DNA from: Chelydra serpentina
Taxonomy: Eukaryota > Chordata > Testudines > Chelydridae
Direction of reading: 5' to 3'
Assembly (NCBI GenBank): GCA_037349315.1
Contig: JBAIAC010000035.1
Span: forward strand, 5,160,501 to 5,224,500
DNA: 64,000 bases
Below, in pieces: positions 34,516 through 46,307 of the stretch. A program made the translations under genes and the position numbers. The notes below the pieces were generated by a model. That model was not told the origin of the DNA and searched no databases. It saw only the letters and a list, made by a program, of their open reading frames with translations. How positions within the stretch are numbered: the first letter of the stretch is position 1; every line of letters begins with the position of its first letter.

Positions 34516-36957
34516 ACAATAATGCAATGCAATAATAATGAATAATATCCTAAAGCATTTGATCAACTACACATGGCATCGCTGAAATGCAGCCACCTCT
34601 GGAGTATAGCGTGGGAGCGGACCAGCACAGAGTGGGTTGCAAATGGAGAGTGGGGGTGAAAATTTGGCCCAGCTCAGGACACAGGGGCAAACCCCTATTC
34701 TTAAGGAAATTGCTAAGGGATTTTTAGTAGCCAGAAAGAACAGAAGAGAGGCCTCCCCTGAGAGACCCACACACCCAGTTAGCTGTCCGATCCCACTGCG
34801 TGTGCCTCACAAGGACGGAGAGCTGGGCCAGCCCTGCCAGGATTTCAACGTGTGCTCCCACGGAGTCCAAACCTGCTGTTGTAAATAGGAGCCTCCAACT
34901 TAGGAGAGCGGCAATCACAGTCCACTTTGCTTTTCAAATGCCATCAAGTCAAGTGTTTTCTTTTTCTTGCACTTCAATCAGGACAACAACCTGGATCAGA
35001 ACTTGCCACGTGTTGCAGAACTTGTTCTGCACTTTGGCAGCTAAGTGTGAAGAAGCCAGTTCCCTGGGGACTCAGGCCTTGCGCTGGCTGCTGGAAATAA
35101 CGAGCAAAGCCCAGTGCAATGCTCTCCACCTGGCCAGTAATTCTGGTGGGCTGGGTCCCGATTCGCTTTCTGCCTTGCAACAATAACCAACTCAGCTTCT
35201 TTCATTATTGACAAGTAAAAACAAACTTGCAGGGTCATTGAATGGTCTCATTACCCTGGATTGTTCCCTATCTCTGCTATTCCAGGGTCAGTTTTGCTCC
35301 CACCAGTAATTCTGGCTGCATTTCTGCTCAGGCCATGAAACGTGGTTGCAAACAGAAGCAGTCAGATGTCGAACGAATGAACTGATGTCCAGAGGCAAGC
35401 AGATCGTTCGTGAGCATCACACTGCTGTTTTCACCTATGCGTCACGGCACCGGACAAAAGTTGCACGTTTAAAAATTGCACCTGCTACAGCCCAAACGTT
35501 CCAAATTCACAGCTGGGCGAAATACAGAACTTAACTTCAGCGGCTTGTTCTCACCACCAAGTCTTCAAGGCACAACAAGCTTCCCCAGGTGAGCCTCTCA
35601 ATGCAAGTTCAGCGAGAGGAGATTTCCCAAAGAGACTGCAAAGCTGCTGGGCAAGCTTTTCAAAACGGACTCATGATTTTGGGTGCCCGACTTGAGGCAC
35701 TTTCCCTGTGCTCAGCACTTCCTGAAACTCAGATCCCTTCAAAGCGTATCACATGGGGCATCCACAAGTTACTCATTTTGGGCTCGTTTCCGCCACTCTA
35801 CCCAGCTGTCTGTACCTGCCAGAGCTCCTTCCCCTGCCCTGTCTCATCCACCTCCAGTTCCTGATGGCTGCCTCCTTTTGTAACCGGTAGTGCAGAGATA
35901 AGGGAGTGCCCGTGTGTGAGACGTGGAGCTAGAGCGTCCTTGGTGAGTTGCCCCACAGGGAATGGGACCTCCCTGCTGAAAGGTGAGCAGTGAGAGGGTG
36001 CTGGCCTGTTTGTGGGTGAAGGTGCGTGTTAGGCGGGAAGGATGATCTTGTGCTAAAGCAGAGGCCTGGGCATCAGGACACAGAGACCTGGGCTCTATTC
36101 CTGAGTCACCGAGGCGCAGACTGTTCAAAAGTGGCCTGTAATTTTGGGTGCCTCTGGTTCTGGGTGCCCAATTGGAGACATTTGGGGCCTGATTTTCAGA
36201 GGTGCTGCAGTCAGGTGGGCTGAGATGTTCAAAGCTGTCTGTGCAAATTGGACCCCAGGTCTCGAATTGGGTGTCCAGCTCCCCGTGTTAATGGTGCGCG
36301 GGTAGCCACGGGTGGGTCCCACCAAAGCTGGGGGCAACGGGAGCTATACATGAGCTGAGGGGGTGAACTGCGGGGCGGACTGTCAGCATGTTGTGTTTGC
36401 TTTTCCCCTCCGCACCCCCAGAGGAACAGTGCCGTGTAGTTAATTGACATGTGAGGCTGGCTCTGGGTAAATGTTTTATAGCCTCTTCCTTTGCAAGGGG
36501 GAAGTGTTTGCTCAAGTCAGGGCATCTCCACCCTATTCCCATGGGAATCAAGCCACACTGACAGCGGAAGTCAGCCAGCAGCAAGCCTTTTCCTCAGCTC
36601 CTGCTGCCTCGCCCACCCCAGCCCAAGCCTGGGCAGCTCCCCCGCATTCATCCCAACCGCGTCTTCCCCCTGTTGGCGTGGCAGGCCTCCTCTGGAGGTG
36701 GAGACGGGCCAGGGGAGAGATGGGGTGGGGACAGACCCGTCCCCGAGGAACCCCGCCTGTCCCTAGCAGGGCTGTCAGAGTGGGGGTAGGGCAATGGGCG
36801 CGGCCCGGCTTGGCCAGGCAGCTCTGCCCTTGGGTCTCCCATTGCGTGACCCACAGCCTGCCCTGCACCCCCCATCCCAGCCTTCCCCGAGCTCGCTGCA
36901 CTGGTTCTACCAGCAAACACACCCCGGCTTCGCTGCCCTAACCGCCAACTCCCCCGG

Positions 36958-37082
36958 CCAATCAGCACGCGCCCCGTTCCTCAGTTCCCTCGCCGTTAGC
37001 CAATCAGCTCTCGGCCTCTTTCTCCTCGACCCAATCCCCTCCTGGGTGCCCTCGCCCAATGGCGAGTGGCCGGGGCAATAAA
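36958..37082 (+). promoter_or_regulatory. cluster of four CCAAT boxes followed by AATAAA
   Basis: CCAAT at 36958, 37000, 37031 and 37056, two of them in the context GCCAATCAGC, then CAATAAAG (AATAAA 37077-37082). Repeated CCAATCAG motifs and a hexamer within 130 bases resemble the U3-R part of an old class I retroviral LTR. A CpG-rich promoter is the alternative. No internal viral sequence is visible next to it. Confidence 0.3.
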
Positions 37083-37287
37083 GCTGCACGCTGACGCCTC
37101 CTTTTGGGTAAACAGTGTCAAGGTCAGAGCACGGCGTTGGCTGCAGCCGTAAATCTTTATTGCTCCCCCCCCTCCGTTCCTAGCCCCTGCCAGAAACGGA
37201 ACTTTCCATAACCCATCCCTTGATGGCGGGCCGCTAATGATTAACTCTATCGGTGCTGGAGTGCCCCTGGGCGGGGGGGCAGGGCAG

Positions 37288-37411
37288 TAGGGTGACCAGA
37301 CAGCAAGTGTGAAAAGTTGGGACAGGGGGTGGGGGGTAAGAGGAACCTATATAAGAAAAAGACCCCAAAATCAGGACTGTCCCTATAAAATGGGGACGTC
37401 TGGTCCCCCTA
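37288..37411. mobile_element. TAGGGTGACC MITE, copy 3
   Basis: Ends TAGGGTGACCAGACAG and CGTCTGGTCCCCCTA, with the same interior as copy 1 in the same orientation. The flanks CAGGGCAG / AAGGGCGG are a decayed 8-bp duplication. Confidence 0.8.
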
Positions 37412-38023
37412 AAGGGCGGATACGGTACAGGAGGGGGTTGCTCATGCACAAAATATAGACATCCGTCCCTCTTCCAGGGCACAAGCTGCATCAAGCTCTC
37501 TCTTTGGGGAGACCACGCCCCACCGTTCAGTGCCCCCTAGAGCGGAGTAGGTGAAAGCAGGTGAAATCTCTGCACCGCTCCCCCCTCAACGTAAAACGCT
37601 AAGTAGGCCACGGTCATGGTGAGGGAGTTATTCCTCGGGCCCCTTCCCCTCGGCTTTCACGGCCCTCTTCCGACAGACCAGCCGGCGGGCTTGCCCCTGG
37701 TGCCCCTCCCACCAGTGCCTGGAGCCTGGGCTTTCAAGCAGTCCTCCAGCCGGCCAGGAGGCACGGGTCACACTGCAGGGAGCCCAGTCCCATGTCACAG
37801 GGAGGAGGCAGGCGCTGGCTGGGCAGGGACGATGCAGGCAGCAGCCATGGTGTGGACAGCGACAACTCACCGACAGCCTTGGGACCCCTGACAAGAACAC
37901 CAGGGTTTGCCTCAGCGCCGTGTCTGTAGTTATCATTGACGCAGAAAGGAGACGATTTAATTCTTATTTCACTGTAATGTTATCTGATCCCCGCTTGTTT
38001 CCATTACCATCGCATGCAGCAGC

Positions 38024-38120
38024 CGCAGACACAGACCAGGACCCCTGTGCGCCGGGTGCTGTACGAACCCAGAACAAAACAACGGTCCCTGCCCCAAAGA
38101 GCCGACAATCTAAGCAAACG
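38024..38120 (+). repeat. old dispersed repeat (GCTGTACGAACCCAGAAC type)
   Basis: CAGACCAGGACCCCTGTGCG, GGTGCTGTACGAACCCAGAA and AAAGAGCCGACAATCTAAGC belong to a repeat widespread in sauropsids. A reversed relative is at 38605-38735, and a shorter one at about 10085-10175. The class is not determined. Confidence 0.5.
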
Positions 38121-38574
38121 TACAGCTCTCTTTGGAGGAACAGCGTCTCTCGTGTCGCAGTGCCCTCTGTTACGGCACTGCCTTGGGCCTGAGCCCAGAA
38201 TCCACGCATTGCCAGGCCCGGTTGCCAGCAACTGTGTCACACGTGCAGCCGGCTAGGAAGCATCCATTTCCTTTGCCCGAGATGCTGCCGATTTGCCATG
38301 TGCCACGAAGCAATCAGTGTGAACACAGCCTGGTTCTCTAGCTGCCACATGCAAAGGGAGGCCAGGGGAGCAGGAGCACTCCCGGTATTGTTGGAGCAGA
38401 GCATAGGCGGCGAGGGTACCGGCTGTCTGAATGGAGAGGAAATGGGAGAAATACCAACCAGAGCCACCGCAGAGATAAAGCTATTTTAGTCTCCAGGGCT
38501 GGGAGCTGCATGCTGGGGACCTGATCCTGGGAGGGGCTGAACCCCCTCAAATCCCAGTCGGCTCAGTGGAAATT

Positions 38575-38735
38575 CATAGATTTCTAGAGGTTAAGGCCAG
38601 AAAGGACCAAGCTTATGCCTAGATTGCCAGCGCCTCAGGGCAGGGCCTGTCTTTTTGTTCTGTGGTGTACAGCCCCATGCGCGATGGGGCCCTGGTCCAT
38701 GACTCTTCAGTCCTATGGTAACCCAAATAATAAGA
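38575..38735 (-). mobile_element. CR1 tail fused to old dispersed repeat
   Basis: CATAGATTTCTAGAGGTTAA and GGCCAGAAAGGACCAAG are a reversed CR1 3' end. CAGGGCAGGGCCTGTCTTTT and GATGGGGCCCTGGTCCATGA are the reversed form of the repeat at 38024. Confidence 0.55.
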
Positions 38736-39505
38736 ATTAGCTCACGTAGTCTGATCTCCTGTATATCCAGGGGACAGAATTTCACCGTTACCCCAGTGCT
38801 GAGCCCCATAACTTGTGTCAGACCAAAGCCTCGCTAGCTATCTCAGGGCTCTGTGCTGGCCCCCAGCGCTGCCCCTCTCTGGCTCAGTGTCCGGGCTGCA
38901 GCAGCTGTGCCGGGATTAGGCAGGGAGGTGAAGGGAAGACCCTCGCTGCTGGGGCCCCTCAGTCTCTGGGTGCTGAGGGGAGGATTGTGAAAGTGAGCCA
39001 GATGGAATGGGCATGGGAGGCTAGACACACGAGGAAAGCAAATGGTGCCCCAGTGGAAAGTGAGGCAGGGCGGCCCCGACACAGAGCCACCCTCCCCTTT
39101 CTGAGTCGCTCGCTCTGGGCACCGGGCGCTGTCGGAGGGGCAGAGAAGGGAGCTCGGGACATCAGAGTGCTCGGGGGCAGAACAGTTCCCACTCTCCTCG
39201 GTGTGGCGTTCTGCAGTCTGTTAGACAGGACGGCAAGAGCCATTCGAGCCGTCCCCTGGGCTCCGAGCTGATGGAGACGGTGTATCGACAGCGGAAACAA
39301 TTAGCAGCGTCGCCTCCATTAGGCACCAGCCATAAAGGGGGAAACCAGTGCTCCGAGTGGGGAATAGCTGCGTCTCTCTCCAGTGCCCACCATTAACCCA
39401 GCCTGGTGCGCACACGCAGGAGGGCGAGCAGCCGGCCAGCCCGGGAATGTCTCGCCCCCAGCCGCTGATGCTGGGATACCTGGGACTCCAGAGGCAGGCA
39501 AGAGC

Positions 39506-39511
39506 TTTATT
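39506..39511 (-). terminator. candidate SLC6A7 poly(A) signal
   Basis: AATAAA on the - strand, followed within 30 bases by a GC-rich stretch and TG-containing sequence. It is the best-looking hexamer on the - strand between the SLC6A7 stop and the CAMK2A end. A second one is at 37156-37161 (AGCAATAAAGATTTACGG). Confidence 0.4.
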
Positions 39512-40492
39512 TCATCGTAATAGTATTTACACTCATGGTCCCGTCCCCCCTCGGCCATGCCCACGCCAGTACGCGTTTGCTGTGGCGCTGAGGAAGGGAG
39601 CGGCAGGTGGGAGATGCAGAAGGGAGGTGCAGGGGTCAGTTATATGCTGTCCCTGGGCAGCGCAAGGGTGGGTGGCTGGGAGAGGGTTGTCGGTCTCTTC
39701 CCAGTCTTCAGCGCAGAAAGGAACTGAGATGAGACAGGACTGCCAGCCAGGCAGGCCCGGCCTAGCTGAGGAAGGGCCACCGGCCTGCTCCTTGGCTCAC
39801 AGGACTCTTGCCGCCTCGCCACATCCCTATCGAATTGCCTCCCTCACAGGTTGCTGCCTTTTCCTGGATTGCAGGGGCTGCTGCTTGTGTATTTATCGTC
39901 TTCGGGGCAAAGGTCCCGGGTGGGAAGTCTGCGGGGCTCTGGTCAACATGGCCATTGTGTGTGCAATGGGACAGAGTTGCTGCCCGCGACATGGGGACTC
40001 TCGTAAAGCCGTCAGCGCTAGAGACTGCGTTTATCACTAAACACCTGGTACCACAAAACTTTGTTTACCCATGAAAGTCAAAACCCAACCCAGACCAGGA
40101 TAAACCTGGGGAACGTACAGCCCTTCAAAAACCAGTCCGGATTGCCCTGGGCTCCAGGGGATGCAATAGCCCTCAGGAAGTGGGGAGGTTCAATTTGGAT
40201 ACACACATGGAGCTGAGCTATTGGAGCTGAAAACAGGCTCAAACCATAAAATCCGGGTCCAGATGGAGACTTTAAGCCCCCGTGGAGGTTGTTGGGACCT
40301 GGGCTTGGTTGAGCTCACTGTAATGATAAAGGGCCATTTGCAAAATTCAGCCCTGGGTTCAGAGGTGGGTGGAGCCTTGGAAATCAGGGTGTCTAGGAAG
40401 AAGTCCAGCTTTGTGTGCTTCAGTCCAGCTGGAAGGACCCCCACAGGACAGTCTTTCTGGTGGTACGTTGGTGTGTCTGCTTCTGGTCTCTC

Positions 40493-40778
40493 TGGGTACA
40501 TCTACACAGGCATAAAAGACCCATAAAAGGTCTGGGTCAGCTGACTCAGGCTCACGGGGCTTGGGAGGCAGGGCTACAAATGTCTGTGTAGACATTTGGC
40601 CTCGTGTTGAAACCTGAGCTCTGGGGCTCTGCACCCTTGGAGGGTCCCGGAGCTCGGACTCCAGCTCCAGTGTGAACGTCTACACAGTGATTTTTCAGCC
40701 CTGCAGCCCAAGGTCCCACGAGCCCAAGTCAGCTGAGCCGGGCCAGCCGGGGTTTTTTATCCCTGTGTGGACGTACCC
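40493..40778. mobile_element. palindromic hAT-like MITE
   Basis: GGGTACATCTACACAGGCAT and the reversed TCCCTGTGTGGACGTACCC are long terminal inverted repeats. The two arms (CATAAAAGACCC ... GGGGTTTTTTATCC; AGCTGACTCAGGCTC ... AGCCCAAGTCAGCTG) pair over most of their length. It lies within the candidate SLC6A7 3' UTR. Confidence 0.7.
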
Positions 40779-41527
40779 GCTCAGACGCTGGCTGTGCAGA
40801 GGATCATGAATATGAAAAGCAATGGCCCAAGGGCCTCCAGGGAGCCGCTCTCTGGGAGATGATGCATTGGGCTCGGTGGCCCCTAGGAAGGGACTGGTAG
40901 TCTGGAGCCTGTGTTCGGGTCGGTTTGAGCTCAGGTTAAGGGAGAAGTTTTGGCCCTTCACTGCCGTGTCTGAAACACCGCTCAGCTCAGAGTGGAAATA
41001 ACCCTCCTCCCTGCACAAGGTGGGGTCTAGTCACTACACAACAGCCACAACTAACTACACTACACAACAAGAGCGAGCGAGCTGGGGAGCCGCCAGGAAC
41101 CAGCCCATTGCAAGCCCAGGGTGCAGTGAAAACAGCACGCACAGACGGGTGGATCTTCATTTGTTTGCCATGTTACACCAACGACACACGCACACTCGAG
41201 AACACACGGCACAGTAGGCGAACACGGGGTACACTACAAACCACCCCAGGGGCAGCGTAGGTATTGAACTGCTGCTCCTTAAGAGCGGGTGCCCTGCACC
41301 CTCCATACACAACAGCACCAGCAGGCGCCGAGCTGCTGACGCACAGACGCACAAACACACACAGGCTGCCGGGACCCTGTGGGGCGGATTTCAAAGTTGG
41401 AAATCGCGTGACACAGAATCATGCCATCAGGAGCCACTCACTCAACTTGCAGCCGCACTGCGAATTGCCAGGGCTTGGACCCACGTCACAGCAGATCGCA
41501 GGCTCTGACCCACTCCCCTAGCAGGGT

Positions 41528-41862
41528 CCTTGGACCCAGGTCAGACTGATTTGTGTGTGGACAGAAGTGGGACTTGGGATCAAACCGGAGTCAGAGCCTA
41601 GGTCAATTGACGCAGAGTTTAAGTGTTTGGCTAAGCATAGCAGTGTAGATGCTCAGGCTTGGGTTGGAACCCGGGCTCTGAAACCTGGCGACGGGGGAAG
41701 GTCTCATATCCCGGGCTTCCGTCTGACCCTGAATGTCTACACTGCTCTTTTGAGCTCTGCAGCATGAGCCCCGCACGCCTGAGCCAGTTGATCGAGCTCT
41801 GAGACTCGCTGCCCCAGACGGATTGATTGATTTTTGCTGTGTAGATGCACCCACAGGGCACA
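41528..41862. mobile_element. second, decayed palindromic MITE
   Basis: GTGTAGATGCTCAGGCTTGG and its inverted partner AATGTCTACACTGCTCTTTT share the family motifs of 40493-40778 (CCCGGGCT arms). Borders are approximate. Confidence 0.5.
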
Positions 41863-41895
41863 GGGGGAGGAAGGTGTGGAGACCTGCATGTGGCA

Positions 41896-42009
41896 TAGGG
41901 TGAGCAGAAGACTTGATTTCATGGGGACAGTCCTGATATTCGGGGCTTTGTTTTATATAGGCGCCTATTACCCTCCACCCCCTGTCACACTTGCTATCTG
42001 GTCACCCTA
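41896..42009. mobile_element. TAGGGTGACC MITE, copy 4
   Basis: Ends TAGGGTGAGCAGA and ATCTGGTCACCCTA, interior CAGTCCTGATATTCGGGGCT, in the orientation opposite to copies 1 and 3. Confidence 0.8.
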
Positions 42010-43494
42010 GTGTAGGAATTGTAACAGGCCATATGGGGAGAGGACCTCCTGGAGACTTTGACAAGTCAGGACATTCCTGGAGCTATACTCCATGTCATGC
42101 CAGCACCGATTGCCAGTCCAGGATTCTCTTCTTACCACGTGAGATATGGGGCACCTCTCTCCCCCACCCAAAAAAACCTTCAGTAACAGGGACTACAAGG
42201 GAAGGTGATCTGTGCCCACCTGGAGTGGACTCTGGTACTGGAGGAGAAGAAGTGGGACTGGATCTCTGTCCCTGCCTGGAGAAGACTCTGGAGGCAGCCC
42301 CTCAGCATGGGGGTCTCTGTGCCCAGCGAGTAGGAGCTTGCGAAGAGCCCACGCAGAGAGGTTTTTTCCATTCCTTTCTGTGAAGTTATTTTAGTAACAC
42401 TTCCAATAGCTCCTCATTCATAATTCACGGGGGAGTCAGCGCAGCACAAGGGCTGCAGCACAGTGGAGCACCAGTGTCGGAGAGCGCATGGCTGCATCCT
42501 TCGCTCAGGGGCGAGTCGGCTGGGCCCGTCGCATTGCCAACGAATGGAAAAAACCCGCGTCAGTCACGCCAAGTGGGGCCCCCTCGGCCTGCGCTCTGCT
42601 CCCAGGGCGTGTGACTGGAGGGCACTGCTGAGATTGGACATCGCTCCCATGGCCCCCCACTCTGCTCCGCCCTGCGGGGAATAGGGGAGGGACAGCCACA
42701 GCCAGAGGTCACCAGCTGCAGTCCACGGAGGGGTTTACCTGACACGGCCTCACCCCGCGGTTCTGAATTCACCTGTGTGAACAGGAGCCCAGAGTGCAAA
42801 CGGCACCTCTTAAGAGCAACCTGCAAAGGACTGACTGATCCCAGGCTTTCTCTGATGTGCACAGAAAGGCCTGGGAAGGGGGCGGGCTGGTTTGTTTTAT
42901 AACATGGGGTTTCTTTTCCCTACACTTATTCATCAAGAATGCCCACTCTGGTCTTCCCTGGTGTTGCTGGAGGACCCCAGCAGGGGTGGGACGCATGGGC
43001 ACTCACACCCCTCCACTGACAGGGAGGGGTTAACAAAGACATCCTTTCTCCACAATGTTCGTGTGTCATTGGAGTTAAACAGGATTAGCAACAACAAACA
43101 ACAACAACAAGCCTTGTTCTCCACTGCCTTGCTCACTGATGCCTGTGCAAAATGGGTGCGTATCGCAGTCTTTACACAGGAGTCAATAAGTCATAACTCT
43201 GGGCGGAGGGCACCCAGGCAGGGTAGGGTCCGGGCAGCAGGTCCCAGACACTGGAGCGCTAACACACACGTTCATTATACAGCTTGCCACACTGAACGAA
43301 AATCTCAGCAACACTGGACTTCTCAGCAGCGTTCTCCTGGAGCGGCCAGGGCGTCCCGTGGGATGCTGGAAGGTCAACAGCTCGCAGCTGCCTCTACAAA
43401 GGCCTGTTAACCGGCCCGAAGTGCTGAAGTGCAACTGTGCGAGTTCAGGGGTGCAGTCCCCCATTCTCTGCTCCCCACCGGGTTCGTGGCCTCC

Positions 43495-43704
43495 TCACAT
43501 CATGGACTCCTCTTCCTCCTCGATCTCCCTGTCCACCTCGATGGCTGTGTTCTCATAGCTGGTAATTCCCCCGTATTTCCTCATGTGGACCATCAAGGGT
43601 TTGGGGGACTGGCTGCCGGCCAAGGTAGCCACGTACAGGCCGGTTCTGTTCTCCTCCAGAGAAGGGCCCCAGTCCATGGCTGGCCGGCTGGCTTGCTGGA
43701 TTCG
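43495..43704 (-). CDS. SLC6A7: SLC6A7 exon 14: cytoplasmic C-terminus and stop
   Basis: The last coding exon, 210 bp to the TGA at 43495-43497, after acceptor ATTCCTACCACAG. It encodes RIQQASRPAMDWGPSLEENR, then TGLYVATLAGSQSPKPLMVH, MRKYGGITSYENTAIEVDRE and IEEEEESMM. The long cytoplasmic tail with its acidic end is characteristic of PROT and separates it from the glycine transporters. In the preceding intron lies a 50-bp tandem array (43871-44067). Confidence 0.95.
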   Translation of the reverse strand, partial: RIQQASRPAMDWGPSLEENRTGLYVATLAGSQSPKPLMVHMRKYGGITSYENTAIEVDREIEEEEESMM

Positions 43705-43870
43705 CTGTGGTAGGAATCAGGAGATGAACAGCGGTGTTACAGACGCACCCGCTAGACACTAAGGTCACCAGGCGAGCGCTTCAGACCATGCCCTAGCATC
43801 CAGTGCTTTGGACTAGCCTCACCCCACAGCTACTGTCAGGGCATCAGAACCAACGGGGTCAGTAGTCACA

Positions 43871-44067
43871 CGGGGCACCAGACCATCTCTAGCCAGTCCA
43901 TAGGGGGCGCTGTAATCACATGGGGCACCAGACCATCTCTAGCCAGTCCATAGGGGGCGCTGTAATCACATGGGGCACCAGACCATGTCGAGCCAGCCCA
44001 CAGGGGGCGCTGTAATCACATGGGGCACCAGACCATCTCTAGCCAGCCCACAGGGGGCGCTGTAATT
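43871..44067 (+). repeat. 50-bp tandem repeat, about 4 units, each with CTCF-like core
   Basis: The unit (GGGGCACCAGACCATCTCTA, GCCAGTCCATAGGGGGCGCT, GTAATCACAT) starts at 43871, 43921, 43971 and 44021. The first two units are nearly identical; units 3-4 share CCCACAGGGGGCGC. Every unit has AGGGGGCGCTG, the core of the CTCF consensus. The array sits in the last SLC6A7 intron, 166 bases upstream (in transcription sense) of the final coding exon. Confidence 0.85.
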
Positions 44068-45194
44068 GAGTCTGAATGGAGCAATTGACACGCTAAAGGT
44101 GCCCCAGCCAGCACTTGAGTGTGGTCAAGGGTTTGCTGCTACTCTGAGCCCTGTTCCCTGTGCTGGCCTCTCCTTGGAAGGTCCCCCTGTCTCACTAGTG
44201 CCAGTGCAGCACTGCCATTTCTCCCACCACGCTGTGTAACCTGGCCCGGAGGATGGTGCAATTGCCAGGGAATGCTAGTGCCATCGGTGCCTTGCACCAT
44301 CCCTACCCTGCTGGAGCTGCCCTGCCGCTGGGAGTCTCCCTGCGCGAAGTCAGGCCCAAGGGTGCCTGCGGAGATTCCCCGGGGACAGGCCGGCTGCAGA
44401 AGTAAAAGGGAACATCGTCCCTGTATTGAAGCATTCCCAGTGCAGTGAATGACCCTGCGTCCCTGAGTGTCAGGAGCCAGCGGACTCAGGCTCTGCTGCC
44501 GGGGGCCGCTGTGTGTTTGGATCATGCCATTAACGCATCAGGCACGGTGCTCACTGTTCATTGGCCCTCGGGGGGAAAACCACTCTCAGGAACCATGTGA
44601 TCAGCGCCCACAGGGGCTGCCTGTCTGCGGAAGTCCTGCAGTAGTGACCCAGGGGGAGCGTCCTCCCCCCAAGACCTGCATCTCAAAGGGCTGCTTAGCT
44701 GGGCAGCCCAGGGGTCTGAGCTGCTGCGCTCTTCCTGTCAGGTTATGGCCTGATGCACCTGAGGACTAATCAGCAGGTGAAAGACTTTGGGGGCAACAGC
44801 ACTGGGTGGGGGGTGCAAGGAGGGAGAGGAGCTTCACCCTGAGAAGCAGCTTCCCACTATTATCCTCACATCTGAGTGATGAGAGCAGCAGGGCTCAGGG
44901 GACACCAGCCTAGGGCAGGAAAATCACCACCCACCAGAAGTACCATTGCTTTAATGAGTAATCACCCGCTCGCAGCTGCAAGCAACCAGCAGAAGCCTCT
45001 GCGTGCACAAGAAGAGGAGGGGCCACTCAGGCACAGTGGGCAGGGATTGGCTGAACCACCCTTCCATTGAGGACTGGAGGGGTGGGGATAGCTTTGTCCT
45101 AAGGCATGATGGGAAGGCAGCTCAGAATAAAAACCCCAGCAATGTTCTAGCAAGCTAGCTGGTGGAGTTGTTTATGGTCTAAGGGGAAAGGGCT

Positions 45195-45210
45195 GGGGGG
45201 GGGGGGGGGG
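45195..45210 (+). repeat. poly(G) run of 16 bases
   Basis: An uninterrupted G run in the SLC6A7 intron between coding exons 13 and 14. Confidence 0.9.
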
Positions 45211-46129
45211 TCTGAATTAAGTGGCTGTATTTGCTATGGTTTGTCCTAGGGGCCTTTGGTTCTGCAGTATGTAGGGACTGATAGGGAGTTTCCTTTTATT
45301 TTGTTAGTCTGTATTAGAGATTGGGCCAAAGCAAGAACCCGGATTCGTCCCTCTCCTGTGGCCAAAGCTGTAAAGAAGCCTGGATCTGGGTGCAGCTTTG
45401 CCACTTGAGCCCTCTCAGTTGTGTGTTTTCCTTTGTCAGGGACGGAGGAAATTCCCTGGAAGAATCAGACCTCCCAAGGACGCTTACAGGGTGCTATTTT
45501 GGGAGTGAGCTTGGTCATGTGACCTCAAGAGAGCAGGGCTCTGCCTCTCTTTGCAACAGGGCCTCTGGGAGCCTGGCTGGGTTCCACGCTGGCATAGGGC
45601 ACAAGTGAACTGGCGTTGTGAGCTCTAATCCTACTCCCTGGGGGGTGTTTGTCTGTTGCCCCGAGCCACCCGTCTCTGCTTCTGGGCAGGCAGGAAGGGT
45701 GCGGGCTTCTGGGGCGTGTTAATGGAGTCAGAAAGGCCGTTGCTATGGCTTAGTGTTATCTACAACACCAGTGTAGTTCCTGTCAACAGGGAGGGAGACT
45801 GCTGCAAAATGTACCCAGGAATAGCCGAAACTTCAAAGCCTCAGCCAGAAACAGCTGAGCTGACTGACCCCAGCTACTGCCAAACCTGCCTACCTCGGCC
45901 CGTCCCAAACACAGCCATGGCCCTTTGTAGGAACATGTGCTCAGAGATGCCCTGAGCTCAGAGAGGTTGCTTTGGGGGCAATAGTGAGCCACCAGGGGCA
46001 ATGATTAGCCGACACTGTGGAGCCTTAAGCATGGACCCATTAAGGCTCTGCATTTGGACAGTTGTGGAGGAGCCTCAGGTCTGACCGAGTTAAAGGCATT
46101 TATTATTTCTGTCTCTTCCCCTTTTGTTG

Positions 46130-46307
46130 TTCATCACCATATGACGATACAGACAAGGGCGAAATACTACACTTGGGAAGGAAAAATTGTATGCGCAGTT
46201 CCAACAGGGGGAAGAGCTGGCTAGGCAGCAGTGCCGCTGAAAAGGAGCTGGGGGTTATAGTGGGCCACAAATTGAATACGTCCTATGATGGGAACAGAGA
46301 GGCTTGA
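46130..46307 (+). pseudogene. CR1 reverse-transcriptase C-terminal remnant
   Basis: The + strand frame reads DKGEILHLGRKNCMRSSNRG, then KSWLGSSAAEKELGVIVGHK, then LNTSYDG. This matches the CR1 ORF2 region with the pattern K-x-x-x-LHLGRxN ... WLGSSxAEKDLGVxVDxKLNMS. It is a short, 5'-truncated fossil in an SLC6A7 intron, antisense to that gene. Confidence 0.8.

Larger units (their letters stand above)
31921..39485. other. intergenic region between convergent CAMK2A and SLC6A7
   Basis: No coding exon with conserved residues is seen. It holds two Penelope-like fragments (32892, 34388), a CTCF-like motif (33786), old repeats of the GATTTTCAGAGGTGC type (about 35640-35770 and 36125-36240), a CCAAT cluster with AATAAA (36958-37082), a MITE (37288) and two old dispersed repeats (38024 and 38575). 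Longer open frames here are GC-driven and not recognised. Confidence 0.6.
39490..43494 (-). other. SLC6A7: candidate SLC6A7 3' UTR
   Basis: From the stop codon at 43495 no further splice pattern or coding exon is seen down to a poly(A) hexamer at 39506-39511 (AATAAA on the - strand, in the context GATGAAATAAAGCTCTT). The stretch includes two palindromic hAT-type MITEs (40493-40778 and about 41528-41862) and a short MITE (41896-42009). The true 3' end cannot be fixed without transcripts. Confidence 0.4.

Noticed and set aside
39348..40040. 230-codon open frame, the longest on the + strand
   Set aside because: GC-rich sequence in the candidate SLC6A7 3' end, with no domain, no splice context and no residues I recognise.
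43871..44067. CRISPR-like array
   Set aside because: The repeats are head-to-tail 50-bp units without unique spacers, in a vertebrate intron.
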